This document shows positions 7,721-15,822 of a DNA stretch of 22,636 bases, piece after piece. The stretch is from Ohtaekwangia sp036503775 (GTDB lineage Bacteria; Bacteroidota; Bacteroidia; Cytophagales; Cyclobacteriaceae). Below the pieces are notes generated by a model that saw only the letters and a program-made list of their open reading frames with translations, was not told the DNA's origin and searched no databases. How positions within the stretch are numbered: the first letter of the stretch is position 1; every line of letters starts with the position of its first letter. The stretch lies in the NCBI GenBank assembly GCA_036503775.1, contig DASXWH010000150.1:1-22636 (forward strand), written 5' to 3'. Position numbers and translations under genes: made by a program.

Positions 7721-8383
7721 TTAGTCTATACGAAGATCATCACCGAGTTCATTGATGTCGTCTTCTGTTTTATGGAAGCCTTTTTCCAACAGAATTTCTC
7801 CGCATCGTTTTATGGCCGCTTCAAGGCCGTCAACAATTTTTCCGGCACGGATGTGCGTGACCATCTCAGCCACGATTTTATCCCACTGCTTCTGGTCTAC
7901 TACCTTACTAATACCGCGATCGGCCATCACGATTACTTCGTGCTCAAAGAATGATATGAATAACATAATGCCGGTACGATGACGGGTATTAAAAACTTCT
8001 TCTTCCAGAAAAGCATTTTCGGCACGTTGACGAGTGGCATAATCAAAGTGCCGTTGGCTAACCAACACACGTTTTAATCCCGGTATGAAGTTGGGTAGCG
8101 CTGCGCCTATGACACCTCCCAGTATAACGACTATGAAAATAAATAGCGGATCGTAGTAGAGTGTATTAGCCGCATCCGATATGATGTAACGGTCCAGAAT
8201 GATCATCAGTAAAAACGACAGTGATGCGGCAATTAAACTGCTTCGGTAGTTGGCCAGCGAGTAGTGTCCGCTTCTCTCTACAATAACCGGAACAATCTCA
8301 CCGGAGATATTATCTTCGGCTTGCTTCACTGCATTTTTAATGCGTTGCAGATCATTGTCACTAAATTTGTGTTTTAGGTTCAT
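7721..8383 (-). CDS. TPM-domain membrane protein (DUF477-type), first gene of the operon
   Basis: The 220-residue protein lacks a signal peptide. It starts with a charged helix (FSDNDLQRIKNAVKQAEDNISGEIVPVIVERS), the opening of a TPM domain. Two hydrophobic helices follow (about 50-66 and 78-98), and then the rest of the TPM domain (RAENAFLEEEVFNTRHRTGIMLFISFFEHEVIVMADRGIS, then VDQKQWDKIV). The domain is therefore split by a hairpin of helices, a form known among TPM proteins. It starts at ATG 8383, with a full TAnnTTTG element 22 bases upstream. It heads a three-gene run; lemA, the usual neighbour of such genes, is not in this window. The exact function is unknown. Confidence 0.85.
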   Translation of the reverse strand: MNLKHKFSDNDLQRIKNAVKQAEDNISGEIVPVIVERSGHYSLANYRSSLIAASLSFLLMIILDRYIISDAANTLYYDPLFIFIVVILGGVIGAALPNFIPGLKRVLVSQRHFDYATRQRAENAFLEEEVFNTRHRTGIMLFISFFEHEVIVMADRGISKVVDQKQWDKIVAEMVTHIRAGKIVDGLEAAIKRCGEILLEKGFHKTEDDINELGDDLRID

Positions 8384-8404
8384 GATGTCGGGTTGCTAAG
8401 TCGT

Positions 8405-8412
8405 CAAAGATA
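8405..8412 (-). promoter_or_regulatory. Putative -7 element for the TPM operon
   Basis: TATCTTTG on the minus strand fully matches TAnnTTTG and sits 22 bases before the first TPM gene, inside the divergent intergenic region. A TTTG lies upstream but only 15 bases away, so the -33 box is weak. Confidence 0.4.
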
Positions 8413-8466
8413 TAGCAAGCAAGTACAAATCGCGAGTCGTTCATACAATAAAATACGCGACAAGGT

Positions 8467-8474
8467 TAAATTTG
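8467..8474 (+). promoter_or_regulatory. Putative -7 element for the UPF0316/DUF2179-type gene
   Basis: TAAATTTG fully matches TAnnTTTG and lies 18 bases before ATG 8493. It overlaps the earlier in-frame TTG at 8472, which argues that translation starts at 8493. The -33 region is not a good match. Confidence 0.4.
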
Positions 8475-8492
8475 TCTTTCTTATATTGTTCT

Positions 8493-9104
8493 ATGGAAAA
8501 TTTCTTCACAGAGGTATTAGGTATACCAGAAAGTATCTTCAGTTATCTGCTATTACCCTTATTGATTTTTATAGCCCGGATCGGTGATGTATCAATTAAT
8601 ACCATACGGATCATATATGTACTGGGTGGACGCAGATGGACTGCTACCATTTTAGGGTTCTTTGAATCGTTTATCTGGCTGATGGCTATCCGGCAGATCT
8701 TTGAGCACATGGACAACTGGATTTGTTACGTGGCGTATCCGGCTGGTTTTGCCTCCGGAATTTTTGTTGGAATGATCATCGAAGAACGGATTGCTTATGG
8801 AAAAGTGATCGTCCGGATCATTACCCGAAAGGATATCCATACGTTGATCGCGTATTTGAATTCACAGCAGTTCAGGTACACACGTGTTAATGCTGAAGGA
8901 CCAGACGGTCATGAGAACCTGGTGTTTACGGTGCTGGAGCGTGAGCGCCTGGAAAATTTATTAGCTATGCTGAAAGAAATCCTTCCTTCCGCTTTTTACA
9001 CCGTGGAGAAGGTAAATCGTGCAGCGGAAAGCGGAACCGTTGTGGTGCAGGAATCAACGCGATGGAGCATAGGCTCCTGGCTCCGGAGTATTAAGCGTGA
9101 ATAA
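8493..9104 (+). CDS. UPF0316/DUF2179-type membrane protein
   Basis: The 203-residue protein has three membrane helices in the first 100 residues (about 17-45, 50-68 and 78-97), with ARIGDVSINTIRIIYVLGGRRW and GFFESFIWLMAIRQIF between and in them. A cytoplasmic C-terminal domain follows (about 103-170, VIVRIITRKDIHTLIAYL, YTRVNAEGPDGHENLVFTVLERERL) that has the DUF2179 character seen in UPF0316/YitT-like proteins. The family is widespread and uncharacterised; I assign it from these segments. I place the start at ATG 8493 rather than the upstream TTG 8472, because the latter lies inside a candidate promoter and 8493 gives a normal N-terminus. It is divergent from the TPM operon by 109 bases and is followed 64 bases later by the DUF6263 gene. 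Confidence 0.8.
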   Translation: MENFFTEVLGIPESIFSYLLLPLLIFIARIGDVSINTIRIIYVLGGRRWTATILGFFESFIWLMAIRQIFEHMDNWICYVAYPAGFASGIFVGMIIEERIAYGKVIVRIITRKDIHTLIAYLNSQQFRYTRVNAEGPDGHENLVFTVLERERLENLLAMLKEILPSAFYTVEKVNRAAESGTVVVQESTRWSIGSWLRSIKRE

Positions 9105-9168
9105 TGTACGCAAGAGATGTAATGCTTTGAGTATCTTGTCAACTAAATAAAAATAAACTATAGCCCTT

Positions 9169-10095
9169 ATGAAATTACAGTATCTACTTGTTTTTGCTTT
9201 GGTCTTTTCCGTTGCCTTCAGCCCATTGAAAAAAAGTCCAAAGCTGGAATACACCTATAAAGTGGGTGATCAGTATGACATGAATCAGGTATCCAAACAA
9301 AATATCAAGCAGGATATTCCGGGGATGGGAGAAATTACAGTTGATGTTAATATAGAAGGATCCATGAGTTTCAAAGTAGTGGAGGTGACATCAACCGGAG
9401 GAAAAATTGAGACGGCATATACCAGCCTGAAGATGATAACAAAATCACCGCAGGGCGAAATGATTATGGACAGCCAGGGTGCTGATGACAATATTCAGAA
9501 TAAAGTGATAAAGGCATTGCTCAATAAACCCTTTCTGGTTTTCATGAACAAGTTTGGAAAAGTAGAGAAAGTGGAGAATCTCGAAAATTTATATTCCGGA
9601 TTTTCGTCACTTGGTGTTGACGAAGCCACAACCGCACAAATGACACAATCTATGAAACAGTCGTTTGGTGAAAACACGATAAAGACAAGCCTCGAAATGG
9701 CGTTACCAAATTATCCGGAGAAAGCTGCAGAAGTTGGAGGTAAATGGAATAACACAACGGAAAATGCTATTGCCTTTCCTATCAAGACAGAAAATGTCTG
9801 GACATTTGTAAAAGTTGATGATCAGGGTGCTCACCTGGAAAGTGACGGAGCTATCAGCACACCCGATAAGGAAAAAGTCACCACGCTTAACGGTATGAAA
9901 GCAAAAACTGATTTGTCTGGGCGCCAAATGACAAAAGCTAAAGTAGATTTAAAAACAGGCTGGCCAACCGAGATAAGTGTATTGTCTGAAATCAGTGGAG
10001 ACCTCACGTTGTTAGCCGGTGGGCCCATACCCGAAGACATGAAAGTACCCATGTCTATTTCCACTGAAAGCAGCTTTAAGATTGTAAAGAAGTAA
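9169..10095 (+). CDS. Secreted DUF6263 family protein
   Basis: The 308-residue protein has a signal peptide (MKLQYLLVFALVFSVAF) and no further membrane helix. The mature part is rich in beta strands (LEYTYKVGDQYDMNQ, KFGKVEKVENLENLYSGFSSLG, WPTEISVLSEISGDLTL). The pattern of an early YKVGDxY strand, a VFMNKFGKV turn and a late LKTGWPTE strand matches the DUF6263 family of Bacteroidota; function is unknown. It is probably periplasmic or surface-exposed. It starts at ATG 9169, and a hairpin follows the stop. I see no cysteine suited to a lipobox. Confidence 0.72.
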   Translation: MKLQYLLVFALVFSVAFSPLKKSPKLEYTYKVGDQYDMNQVSKQNIKQDIPGMGEITVDVNIEGSMSFKVVEVTSTGGKIETAYTSLKMITKSPQGEMIMDSQGADDNIQNKVIKALLNKPFLVFMNKFGKVEKVENLENLYSGFSSLGVDEATTAQMTQSMKQSFGENTIKTSLEMALPNYPEKAAEVGGKWNNTTENAIAFPIKTENVWTFVKVDDQGAHLESDGAISTPDKEKVTTLNGMKAKTDLSGRQMTKAKVDLKTGWPTEISVLSEISGDLTLLAGGPIPEDMKVPMSISTESSFKIVKK

Positions 10096-10108
10096 CCGAT
10101 TCTAAAAT

Positions 10109-10134
10109 AAAGGGCAGATATACTTCTGCCCTTT
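10109..10134. terminator. Bidirectional terminator between the DUF6263 and GH3 genes
   Basis: A 10-bp perfect stem (10109-10118 with 10125-10134) and 6-base loop lie between two convergent stops, with T-rich sequence on both exits (CTTTATACTT on plus; TTTATTTTAG on minus). The GH3 stop codon (10133-10135) overlaps the stem. Confidence 0.75.
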
Positions 10135-11656
10135 ATACTTCTGTCATCATTTTCAGAATATCATCAACGTATTCACGTGAATTGGAAAGCCGGGGTACTT
10201 TGTTCTGTCCGCCTAATTTACCTCTTCGTTTCATCCAGTTGTAAAATGTACCTTCCTCAACACTGTGAATGATTGGTTCAACAAGAGCAAGGTCATGTAA
10301 TCTCTTGGCATCATAATCTGAATTTACTGAGCGTAACGTATTGTCAAGTACGCGGGTAAACGTTAACATATCAGAAGGCTTCACCTTGAATTCAATGATC
10401 CATTCGTGGCCCCCTTTTTTTCCTTCTGCGAGATAGACAGGTGCTGCAGTAAAATTATCGATTACAGCCCCGGTCTGTTCACAGGCTTTGGTGATCGCTA
10501 CCTCGGCATTTTCAACGATCACTTCTTCACCAAAGGCATTGATAAAGTGTTTTGTTCTTCCGGTTATTTTAATCCGGTAAGGTGATAACGATGTGAACTT
10601 AACCGTGTCGCCAATATTGTATCGCCACAATCCGGCATTGGTAGTAATAACCATGGCATAGTTTCTCTCCAATTCAACTTCATTCAACCGCAGCGCATTG
10701 GGGTGTTCATTCTCCATTTCGCTTACCGGAATAAACTCGTAGAATACGCCATAGTCCAGCATCAACAACATTTCTTCTTTGTCCTTCTGATCTTGTATTC
10801 CAAAAAAGCCTTCGCTGGCGTTGTACGTTTCCCAGTAGCGCATTTTATCCGAGGGAATGAGGGACTTGAACAGCGATCGATACGGAGCGAATGAAACAGC
10901 ACCATGAAAGAAGACTTCCAGGTTTGGCCAGATATCAAGAATATTATCTTTCTTTTCTATCTCCAGTATTCGCTGAATAAGCAAGACCGTCCAGGTAGGG
11001 ACACCGGCAATATTGGTAACATTTACATCACGGGTTTCAGCGGCCATCTTTTCAATCTTTTCTTCCCAGTTGCTCATCAGCGCAGTTTCCAGACTGGGCG
11101 TGCGTATGAACTCTGCCCAGGGAGGAAGGTTTTTCATGATCACAGCCGAGACATCACCATAGTAGGATGATGCACTGGGATCAGCTTCATTGATCTGGTG
11201 ACTACCGCCCACGGCCAGCCCTTTCCCGTCAAATAAAGCCGTGTCAGGATAGTTGGTTACATAAAGAGAAAGCAGATCTTTTCCTCCTTTGAAATGACAA
11301 TCTTCCAGCGATTCCTGGGAAACCGGAATGAATTTACTTCGTGCATTGGTTGTGCCTGATGATTTGGCAAACCATTTAATCTCTGAAGGCCACAATATAT
11401 TCTGTTCACCCTTCATCAGACGCTGTATGTATGGAAACGTCTGTTCGTAAAAATGTACAGGTACACGTTCTTTGAACTGTTCATACGTCTCGATACTTCC
11501 GAAATCATACTTTTTTCCAAACTCGGTGGTACGCGCAGACTGAATAAGTTTTTTGAGAAGCTCATCCTGGACCTCATTAGGATATTTCATGAAAAGCTCA
11601 ATCTGATGAATGCGCTTTTTCATAACCCAGGTCAATATCGAGTTAATCAGTCCCAT
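10133..11656 (-). CDS. GH3 family protein (acyl-adenylate-forming fold)
   Basis: The 507-residue protein belongs to the family named after plant GH3 acyl-acid amido synthetases, which adenylate a carboxylic acid and pass it to an amine. The ATP-binding motif KSSGTT is at 98-103, YNASEGFFG at 278-286 (the family E-G motif), WRYNIGDTV at 344-352 and GRTKHFINAFGEEV at 366-379. All these adenylation motifs are intact, so activity is plausible. Bacterial members have no settled substrate; no auxin role should be assumed. It starts at ATG 11656, with TATTTTTG (full TAnnTTTG) 19 bases upstream, so it probably has its own promoter. It lies 74 bases after lptB and ends in the bidirectional hairpin. 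Confidence 0.88.
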   Translation of the reverse strand: MGLINSILTWVMKKRIHQIELFMKYPNEVQDELLKKLIQSARTTEFGKKYDFGSIETYEQFKERVPVHFYEQTFPYIQRLMKGEQNILWPSEIKWFAKSSGTTNARSKFIPVSQESLEDCHFKGGKDLLSLYVTNYPDTALFDGKGLAVGGSHQINEADPSASSYYGDVSAVIMKNLPPWAEFIRTPSLETALMSNWEEKIEKMAAETRDVNVTNIAGVPTWTVLLIQRILEIEKKDNILDIWPNLEVFFHGAVSFAPYRSLFKSLIPSDKMRYWETYNASEGFFGIQDQKDKEEMLLMLDYGVFYEFIPVSEMENEHPNALRLNEVELERNYAMVITTNAGLWRYNIGDTVKFTSLSPYRIKITGRTKHFINAFGEEVIVENAEVAITKACEQTGAVIDNFTAAPVYLAEGKKGGHEWIIEFKVKPSDMLTFTRVLDNTLRSVNSDYDAKRLHDLALVEPIIHSVEEGTFYNWMKRRGKLGGQNKVPRLSNSREYVDDILKMMTEV

Positions 11657-11675
11657 GTAGTGATAGCCGTAACTT

Positions 11676-11683
11676 CAAAAATA
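11676..11683 (-). promoter_or_regulatory. Putative -7 element for the GH3 gene
   Basis: TATTTTTG on the minus strand, 19 bases before ATG 11656, fully matches TAnnTTTG. The spacing and the 74-base gap after lptB favour a separate promoter, but no proper -33 box is evident. Confidence 0.4.
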
Positions 11684-11730
11684 ACAAACTTGAAGGATAA
11701 GAAGGCGAGAGACTGCGGGGGAAGTAAGTA

Positions 11731-12510
11731 TTAATTTGAGGTGGAGGAATCGTTCCACAGATCGTTGCTTTCAAGCGTAATCTTTGCTCTGCGCAACTCA
11801 AAGTTCTGGCCCAGGTATACCTTTCGGACTTGCGCATCATTGGCAAGTTCTTCGGCAGTACCCGATTTGAAAAGTTTACCGTCTACCATGAGATAAGCGC
11901 GGTCTGTGATAGACAGCGTTTCATCAACATTATGGTCGGTTATCAGAATACCGATATTTTTGTTTTTCAGCTTGGCCACAATGGTCTGAATCTCTTCCAC
12001 GGCAATGGGGTCAACCCCTGCAAAGGGTTCATCCAGTAAAACAAATTTTGGATCTACGGCTAATGCCCTGGCAATTTCGGTGCGTCTGCGTTCACCTCCT
12101 GAAAGGGACATGCCCAGGTTTTTGCGCACTTTATGCAGACTGAATTCTTCAATGAGTTCATCCACTTTTGCCTTCCGTTGCTGCAAGGTAAAATCACGCA
12201 TTTCCAGTACAGACATGATGTTCTCCTCCACGGTTAATTTCCGGAATACGGAAGCCTCCTGTGCCAGGTAGCCGAGACCTTTTCGTGCGCGTTGGTACAT
12301 CGGTAAAGCTGTGATCTCTTCATTGTCCAGAAAAATGTGGCCTTCATTAGGCTTGATCAGACCAACAATCATGTAGAAGGAAGTAGTCTTTCCGGCTCCG
12401 TTAGGCCCGAGTAACCCCACAATTTCACCCTGACCTACCTGCACAGAAACATCATTTACGACTGTCCGCGTTTTGTATTTCTTAAATAAGTTTTCAGCCC
12501 GTAAAATCAT
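11731..12510 (-). CDS. lptB: LPS export ABC transporter ATP-binding protein LptB
   Basis: ATPase that powers LptFG extraction of lipopolysaccharide from the inner membrane toward the outer membrane. The 259-residue product has Walker A GPNGAGKTT (35-43), Q-loop Gln84, signature LSGGE (136-140) in LSGGERRRTEIARAL, Walker B FVLLDEPFAGVDP with Glu161, and switch His193 in TDHNVDETLSITDRAYLMV. LSGGERRR and EPFAGVDPIAVxEIQ are typical of LptB rather than other ABC ATPases. It carries a polar C-terminal extension of about 20 residues beyond the usual length. It starts at ATG 12510, two bases after the recJ stop, so the two are almost certainly cotranscribed. The lptFG and lptAC genes are not in the window. 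Confidence 0.93.
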   Translation of the reverse strand: MILRAENLFKKYKTRTVVNDVSVQVGQGEIVGLLGPNGAGKTTSFYMIVGLIKPNEGHIFLDNEEITALPMYQRARKGLGYLAQEASVFRKLTVEENIMSVLEMRDFTLQQRKAKVDELIEEFSLHKVRKNLGMSLSGGERRRTEIARALAVDPKFVLLDEPFAGVDPIAVEEIQTIVAKLKNKNIGILITDHNVDETLSITDRAYLMVDGKLFKSGTAEELANDAQVRKVYLGQNFELRRAKITLESNDLWNDSSTSN

Positions 12511-12512
12511 GA

Positions 12513-14213
12513 CTACAAAAATTTGATGTCTTTAATACGAAGTTGGATGGAGGTAGTGCCATTGAATGTATTCTCTTCTACCGTGAATGCCATTTTAAAA
12601 TTGTCTCTCCGTGAAAGTCTTTCATAGTGTTCCACCATGTCAAAACCCACCACCTGAAAAACATTGTCACTGCCTTCCTGGGCAGCGAGAAACCGAACAT
12701 GTTTGTCTTTGAAAGACGAAAGGGAGTTAAACACGTACAGGTCAGAAGCTTCAAAAACCGGTCGTTGATTTTCAGGCCCGAATGGAGCCATCTGCTTTAA
12801 CACATTAACAAATTTCGGTGTGATATTATTAAAGTGCAATGGGACATCAATATCAATGACCGGTACCAGCATATCGTCAGTTATGGTGGAGGAAACGACC
12901 TGTTCGAATTTGCGCTGAAACAATTCCAGGTTGTGAATATCCAGTGTTAACCCTGCTGCATATTTATGTCCGCCAAATTTTTCGAGCAGATCACTGCATT
13001 CCAGAATGGCATTATACAGATCGAATCCATTTACACTCCGGGCCGATCCGGTAATTTTATTATTTGATTCAGTAAGGATCACAGTAGGTCTGTAATATTT
13101 TTCTACACACCGAGCAGCAACTATGCCAATTACACCTTTATGCCAGGTGTTTTTGAAAAGAACAGTTGATTTGGCCGTGCGAAGGGCTTCATTGCCTTCA
13201 ATCATAGCGATGGCTTCTTCTGTAATGTCTGAATCGAATTGACGTCTCAGGTCATTTTTCAGATTGACTTTCTCTGCGAGTTCATTTGCTTCATTTTCAG
13301 ATTGTGAAATGAGCAACTCAACGGCAGCCCGCGCATGTGCTACACGGCCTGCTGCATTGATGCGTGGGCCCAGGGTGAATACAATCCCGGAAATATCCAG
13401 CTCATTTTTTATTGCCGCTATATCCTTAAGTGCCTTAAGGCCCGGAGAAGGATTATCATTTAATTTCTTTAAGCCGAAATAAGCGAGCGTACGATTTTCA
13501 CCGGTGATGGGAACAATGTCGGAAGCGATGCTTACGGCAACCAGATCGAGATACTCATAAAGAACCTCTTCCCGATAGTATTGCCGCGCATAGGCCTGCA
13601 TAAATTTGAATCCGATACCACAGCCGCTTAATTCTTTGTATGGATAGGAACAATCTTTCCGCTTTGGATCCAATACCCCAACGGCATCTGGCACAGTTTC
13701 ATCCGGAAGATGATGATCACAGATAATGAAGTCTATACCTTTATTCTTAGCCAGGGATATGAGTTCAGTAGACTTTATTCCACAGTCGAGAGCGATGATC
13801 AAAGGATAGCCATTTTGTTCAGCCCATTCTATTCCGGCCAGAGAAATGCCGTAACCTTCTGCATATCGATCAGGAATGTAGACCTCACAATTTGCGTAAA
13901 AGGTTTTTAAGAAAGAGAACACAAGTGATACGGCCGTTGTACCATCAACATCATAATCACCATACACCAAAATCTTTTCCTGTTGTGTTATGGCCTTGTG
14001 TAGACGGGCGACTGCCTTGTCCATGTCCTTCATCTGAAAAGGGTCATGCAGATGATCTAAAGAAGGCCTGAAGAAATTACGGGCAATGTCAAAGTCAGAA
14101 ATGCCACGTTGCAGAAGTATGGAAGTCAGTGTGTGGTTTACATTGATAGCCTGTGAAAGTTGATCAACTCTCTCCTGATTGGGAATCTCTTTTTGAAGCC
14201 AGCGTTTGTCCAT
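12513..14213 (-). CDS. recJ: Single-stranded-DNA-specific exonuclease RecJ
   Basis: 5'-3' exonuclease for single-stranded DNA in recombination and mismatch/base-excision repair. The 566-residue protein shows the DHH motifs: YGDYDVDGTT (84-93), ALDCG (141-145), ICDHHLP (164-170), a D-P-K-R-K motif (182-186), GPRINAAGRV (282-291), and the DHHA1-domain motif GGHKYAAG (414-421). A nucleic-acid-binding OB-type region follows (about 445-566). Length is normal. It starts at ATG 14213, only three bases after the stop of the collagen-like gene, and lptB follows after two bases. It appears intact and active by motif content. Confidence 0.95.
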   Translation of the reverse strand: MDKRWLQKEIPNQERVDQLSQAINVNHTLTSILLQRGISDFDIARNFFRPSLDHLHDPFQMKDMDKAVARLHKAITQQEKILVYGDYDVDGTTAVSLVFSFLKTFYANCEVYIPDRYAEGYGISLAGIEWAEQNGYPLIIALDCGIKSTELISLAKNKGIDFIICDHHLPDETVPDAVGVLDPKRKDCSYPYKELSGCGIGFKFMQAYARQYYREEVLYEYLDLVAVSIASDIVPITGENRTLAYFGLKKLNDNPSPGLKALKDIAAIKNELDISGIVFTLGPRINAAGRVAHARAAVELLISQSENEANELAEKVNLKNDLRRQFDSDITEEAIAMIEGNEALRTAKSTVLFKNTWHKGVIGIVAARCVEKYYRPTVILTESNNKITGSARSVNGFDLYNAILECSDLLEKFGGHKYAAGLTLDIHNLELFQRKFEQVVSSTITDDMLVPVIDIDVPLHFNNITPKFVNVLKQMAPFGPENQRPVFEASDLYVFNSLSSFKDKHVRFLAAQEGSDNVFQVVGFDMVEHYERLSRRDNFKMAFTVEENTFNGTTSIQLRIKDIKFL

Positions 14214-14216
14214 TAC

Positions 14217-15002
14217 CTAATTTAATTCGAACGTGATGGTTCCACGAGCTCCGGCAATACCCCCAGTACTATCAGAACCGGGCAATCCATCTTTTCCGTT
14301 TTTGCGGGAAGGCCCTAATCCAGCAGGACCATGATAACCAGCTTTGCCGGGTTCGCCTGGTGCACCGCCATTATTCCGGACAATTATTTTTTTTCCGACC
14401 CACTCCTGAATTTTGGGATTGCGTTTACTGCTTAACGTGAGCTTACCTCCGTTGGCGCCATTACCACCCTGACCTGCATTACCACCATTGGCGCCATTAC
14501 CACCGATACAGTGTACTGTTCCCGGACTTCCGCCACCACCATTTCCACCGTTACCTCCCCGGCCTCCGGTACCTCCGGAAAGATCAATGATCAAAGGGCC
14601 TTTCATCGTAATATGTTCGAGATATAAAAATAAATTCACGCCATCTGTTCCAGCCAGCCCATTTGTTCCATTTCTTCCGGGCGTTCCATCTTTACAAGGT
14701 CCGATAGGATTGTTCCCCGGCCTTCCATTTCTTCCCGGCTTACCATCGGCCCCACGACCATCAATAATACAGTGCTGCCCAAAAATGACTACATGTGCAC
14801 GAACGAAGTTATCATGTTTAAGCTTATTTAAAATCAGGCGTGAAGAATCCATCATCACCAGGGTGTCGGCTACGAGGATATCAGATTGTCCCAGGTCGTA
14901 AGATTCTTTTTCACGGATCACCAGTTTGCTCACGCGTACTTGTGCTGTCAGCGAGAAACTGACACAAATCAAAGTAAGCATTAAAACAATTGGTCGGATC
15001 AT
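14217..15002 (-). CDS. Secreted collagen-like Gly-X-Y repeat protein
   Basis: The 261-residue protein has a signal peptide (MIRPIVLMLTLICVSFSLTAQ). A non-repeat N-domain follows (about 22-82, strands such as DTLVMMDSSRLILNKL and FVRAHVVIFGQHCIIDGRG) that may be a short beta-helix. Gly-X-Y tracts come next: GADGKPGRNGRPG (83-95), GTPGRNGTNGLAGTDG (106-121), a Gly/Asn-rich tract (143-186, GGNGANGG units) and GAPGEPGKAGYHGPAGLG (213-230). The last ten residues (GARGTITFEL) are not repeated. An in-frame ATG at 15050 falls inside an upstream terminator hairpin, so ATG 15002 is chosen. I do not know its function; a surface or matrix protein is a guess. It leads directly into recJ (3-base gap). Confidence 0.78.
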   Translation of the reverse strand: MIRPIVLMLTLICVSFSLTAQVRVSKLVIREKESYDLGQSDILVADTLVMMDSSRLILNKLKHDNFVRAHVVIFGQHCIIDGRGADGKPGRNGRPGNNPIGPCKDGTPGRNGTNGLAGTDGVNLFLYLEHITMKGPLIIDLSGGTGGRGGNGGNGGGGSPGTVHCIGGNGANGGNAGQGGNGANGGKLTLSSKRNPKIQEWVGKKIIVRNNGGAPGEPGKAGYHGPAGLGPSRKNGKDGLPGSDSTGGIAGARGTITFELN

Positions 15003-15006
15003 GCCG

Positions 15007-15014
15007 CAAAAATA
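15007..15014 (-). promoter_or_regulatory. Putative -7 element just upstream of the collagen-like gene
   Basis: TATTTTTG on the minus strand fully matches TAnnTTTG but lies only four bases before ATG 15002. If used, the transcript would begin at or near the start codon (leaderless). It would then drive collagen-like gene, recJ and lptB. Confidence 0.3.
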
Positions 15015-15028
15015 GGTACGTAAGAAAC

Positions 15029-15058
15029 AAAAAAGCAGTGCCTTTAGCACTGCCTTTT
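15029..15058 (-). terminator. Intrinsic terminator of the SPOR-like gene
   Basis: GCAGTGC (15035-15041) pairs with GCACTGC (15047-15053) around a five-base loop. The stem extends by one G-T and flanking A-T pairs, and a six-base T-run follows on the minus strand. It lies about 20 bases after the stop at 15079. Confidence 0.8.
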
Positions 15059-15078
15059 CGATATTATGCAGTTATTTT

Positions 15079-15720
15079 TTACTTGGAGGTTTCAGCAGGC
15101 TTTTCATTTACTACACCTTCCAAAACATCTTTAATTTCAACACGCTGTCCGTCTTTGTAGGGAACGATCCAGGCATCTTTAACGCCCATGTCGCGCATGT
15201 ATTTCTTAAAGGTGTCAGCTTCCCAGTAATCTCTGAAGATACCAATGGTGATTTTCTGTGGTTCACCTTCTTTTACTTCTCCTCCGAAGTTCGGATTGTT
15301 ATCAAAGTATTTTGCCAGGTCCTTATTTTTGAAGGCACCGATCTGAACTTTAAACACCACGCCTTTGGAGAAGTCCATAGGGTTTATCACAGGTCCGGCT
15401 TCTTTTAACTGCGCAAGTTCTGCTTTTGCAGAAGTAAGCTGCCCGCGTGTTTGAGAAAGCTGATCTTCAAGTTCAGCGATCTTCGCATCCTTATCGCTTA
15501 TCTGGCTTTGCATCTGCGACACTTTTTGATTCAAGGTTGTTACCTGATTATCGGCAGCCTGTTTGTCTTCAGTTAATTGTTTCAGGTTGGCAGGGTTCTT
15601 TGAAAATTCTTTGGCTTTCTTCTTCCACTCTTTCTTTTCCTGTTTGGAAAGCTGCGCGAAGCTTTGCGTTGAAGCAGCGATCATTGCGCAGCAGAAGAAT
15701 AATACAATTACTTTTTTCAT
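15079..15720 (-). CDS. Secreted coiled-coil protein with C-terminal SPOR-like domain
   Basis: The 213-residue product has a signal peptide (MKKVIVLFFCCAMIAASTQSFAQ) and a Lys-rich segment (KQEKKEWKKKAKEF). A coiled coil follows (about 50-107, NQVTTLNQKVSQMQSQIS and DAKIAELEDQLSQTRGQL). The C-terminal domain (about 120-190) contains GVVFKVQIGAFKNKDLAKYF and IGIFRDYWEADTFKKYMRDMGV, then DAWIVPY, a pattern typical of SPOR domains, which bind denuded septal peptidoglycan. I infer a periplasmic or outer-membrane cell-wall-associated protein; a cleaved lipoprotein is unlikely because the cysteines sit before the predicted cleavage site. TAACTTTA (7 of 8 of TAnnTTTG) is about 25 bases before ATG 15720. 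Confidence 0.78.
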   Translation of the reverse strand: MKKVIVLFFCCAMIAASTQSFAQLSKQEKKEWKKKAKEFSKNPANLKQLTEDKQAADNQVTTLNQKVSQMQSQISDKDAKIAELEDQLSQTRGQLTSAKAELAQLKEAGPVINPMDFSKGVVFKVQIGAFKNKDLAKYFDNNPNFGGEVKEGEPQKITIGIFRDYWEADTFKKYMRDMGVKDAWIVPYKDGQRVEIKDVLEGVVNEKPAETSK

Positions 15721-15822
15721 TATCGGATTGGTTAAAAAATCACACTAAAGTTACAAATAATTTCATTTATCTGTTACGGTAAGGGCCTCTTATTCACCTT
15801 ATTAAAAAATAGGCGCGGCCGA

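Noticed and set aside
14488..14901. Proline-rich plus-strand frame of 137 residues
   Set aside because: Antisense to the collagen-like Gly-X-Y tracts; composition explained by that gene.
14217..15002. Gly-X-Y coding repeats as a DNA repeat array or CRISPR
   Set aside because: Repeat units are irregular at DNA level and fit a protein repeat; there is no spacer/repeat periodicity.
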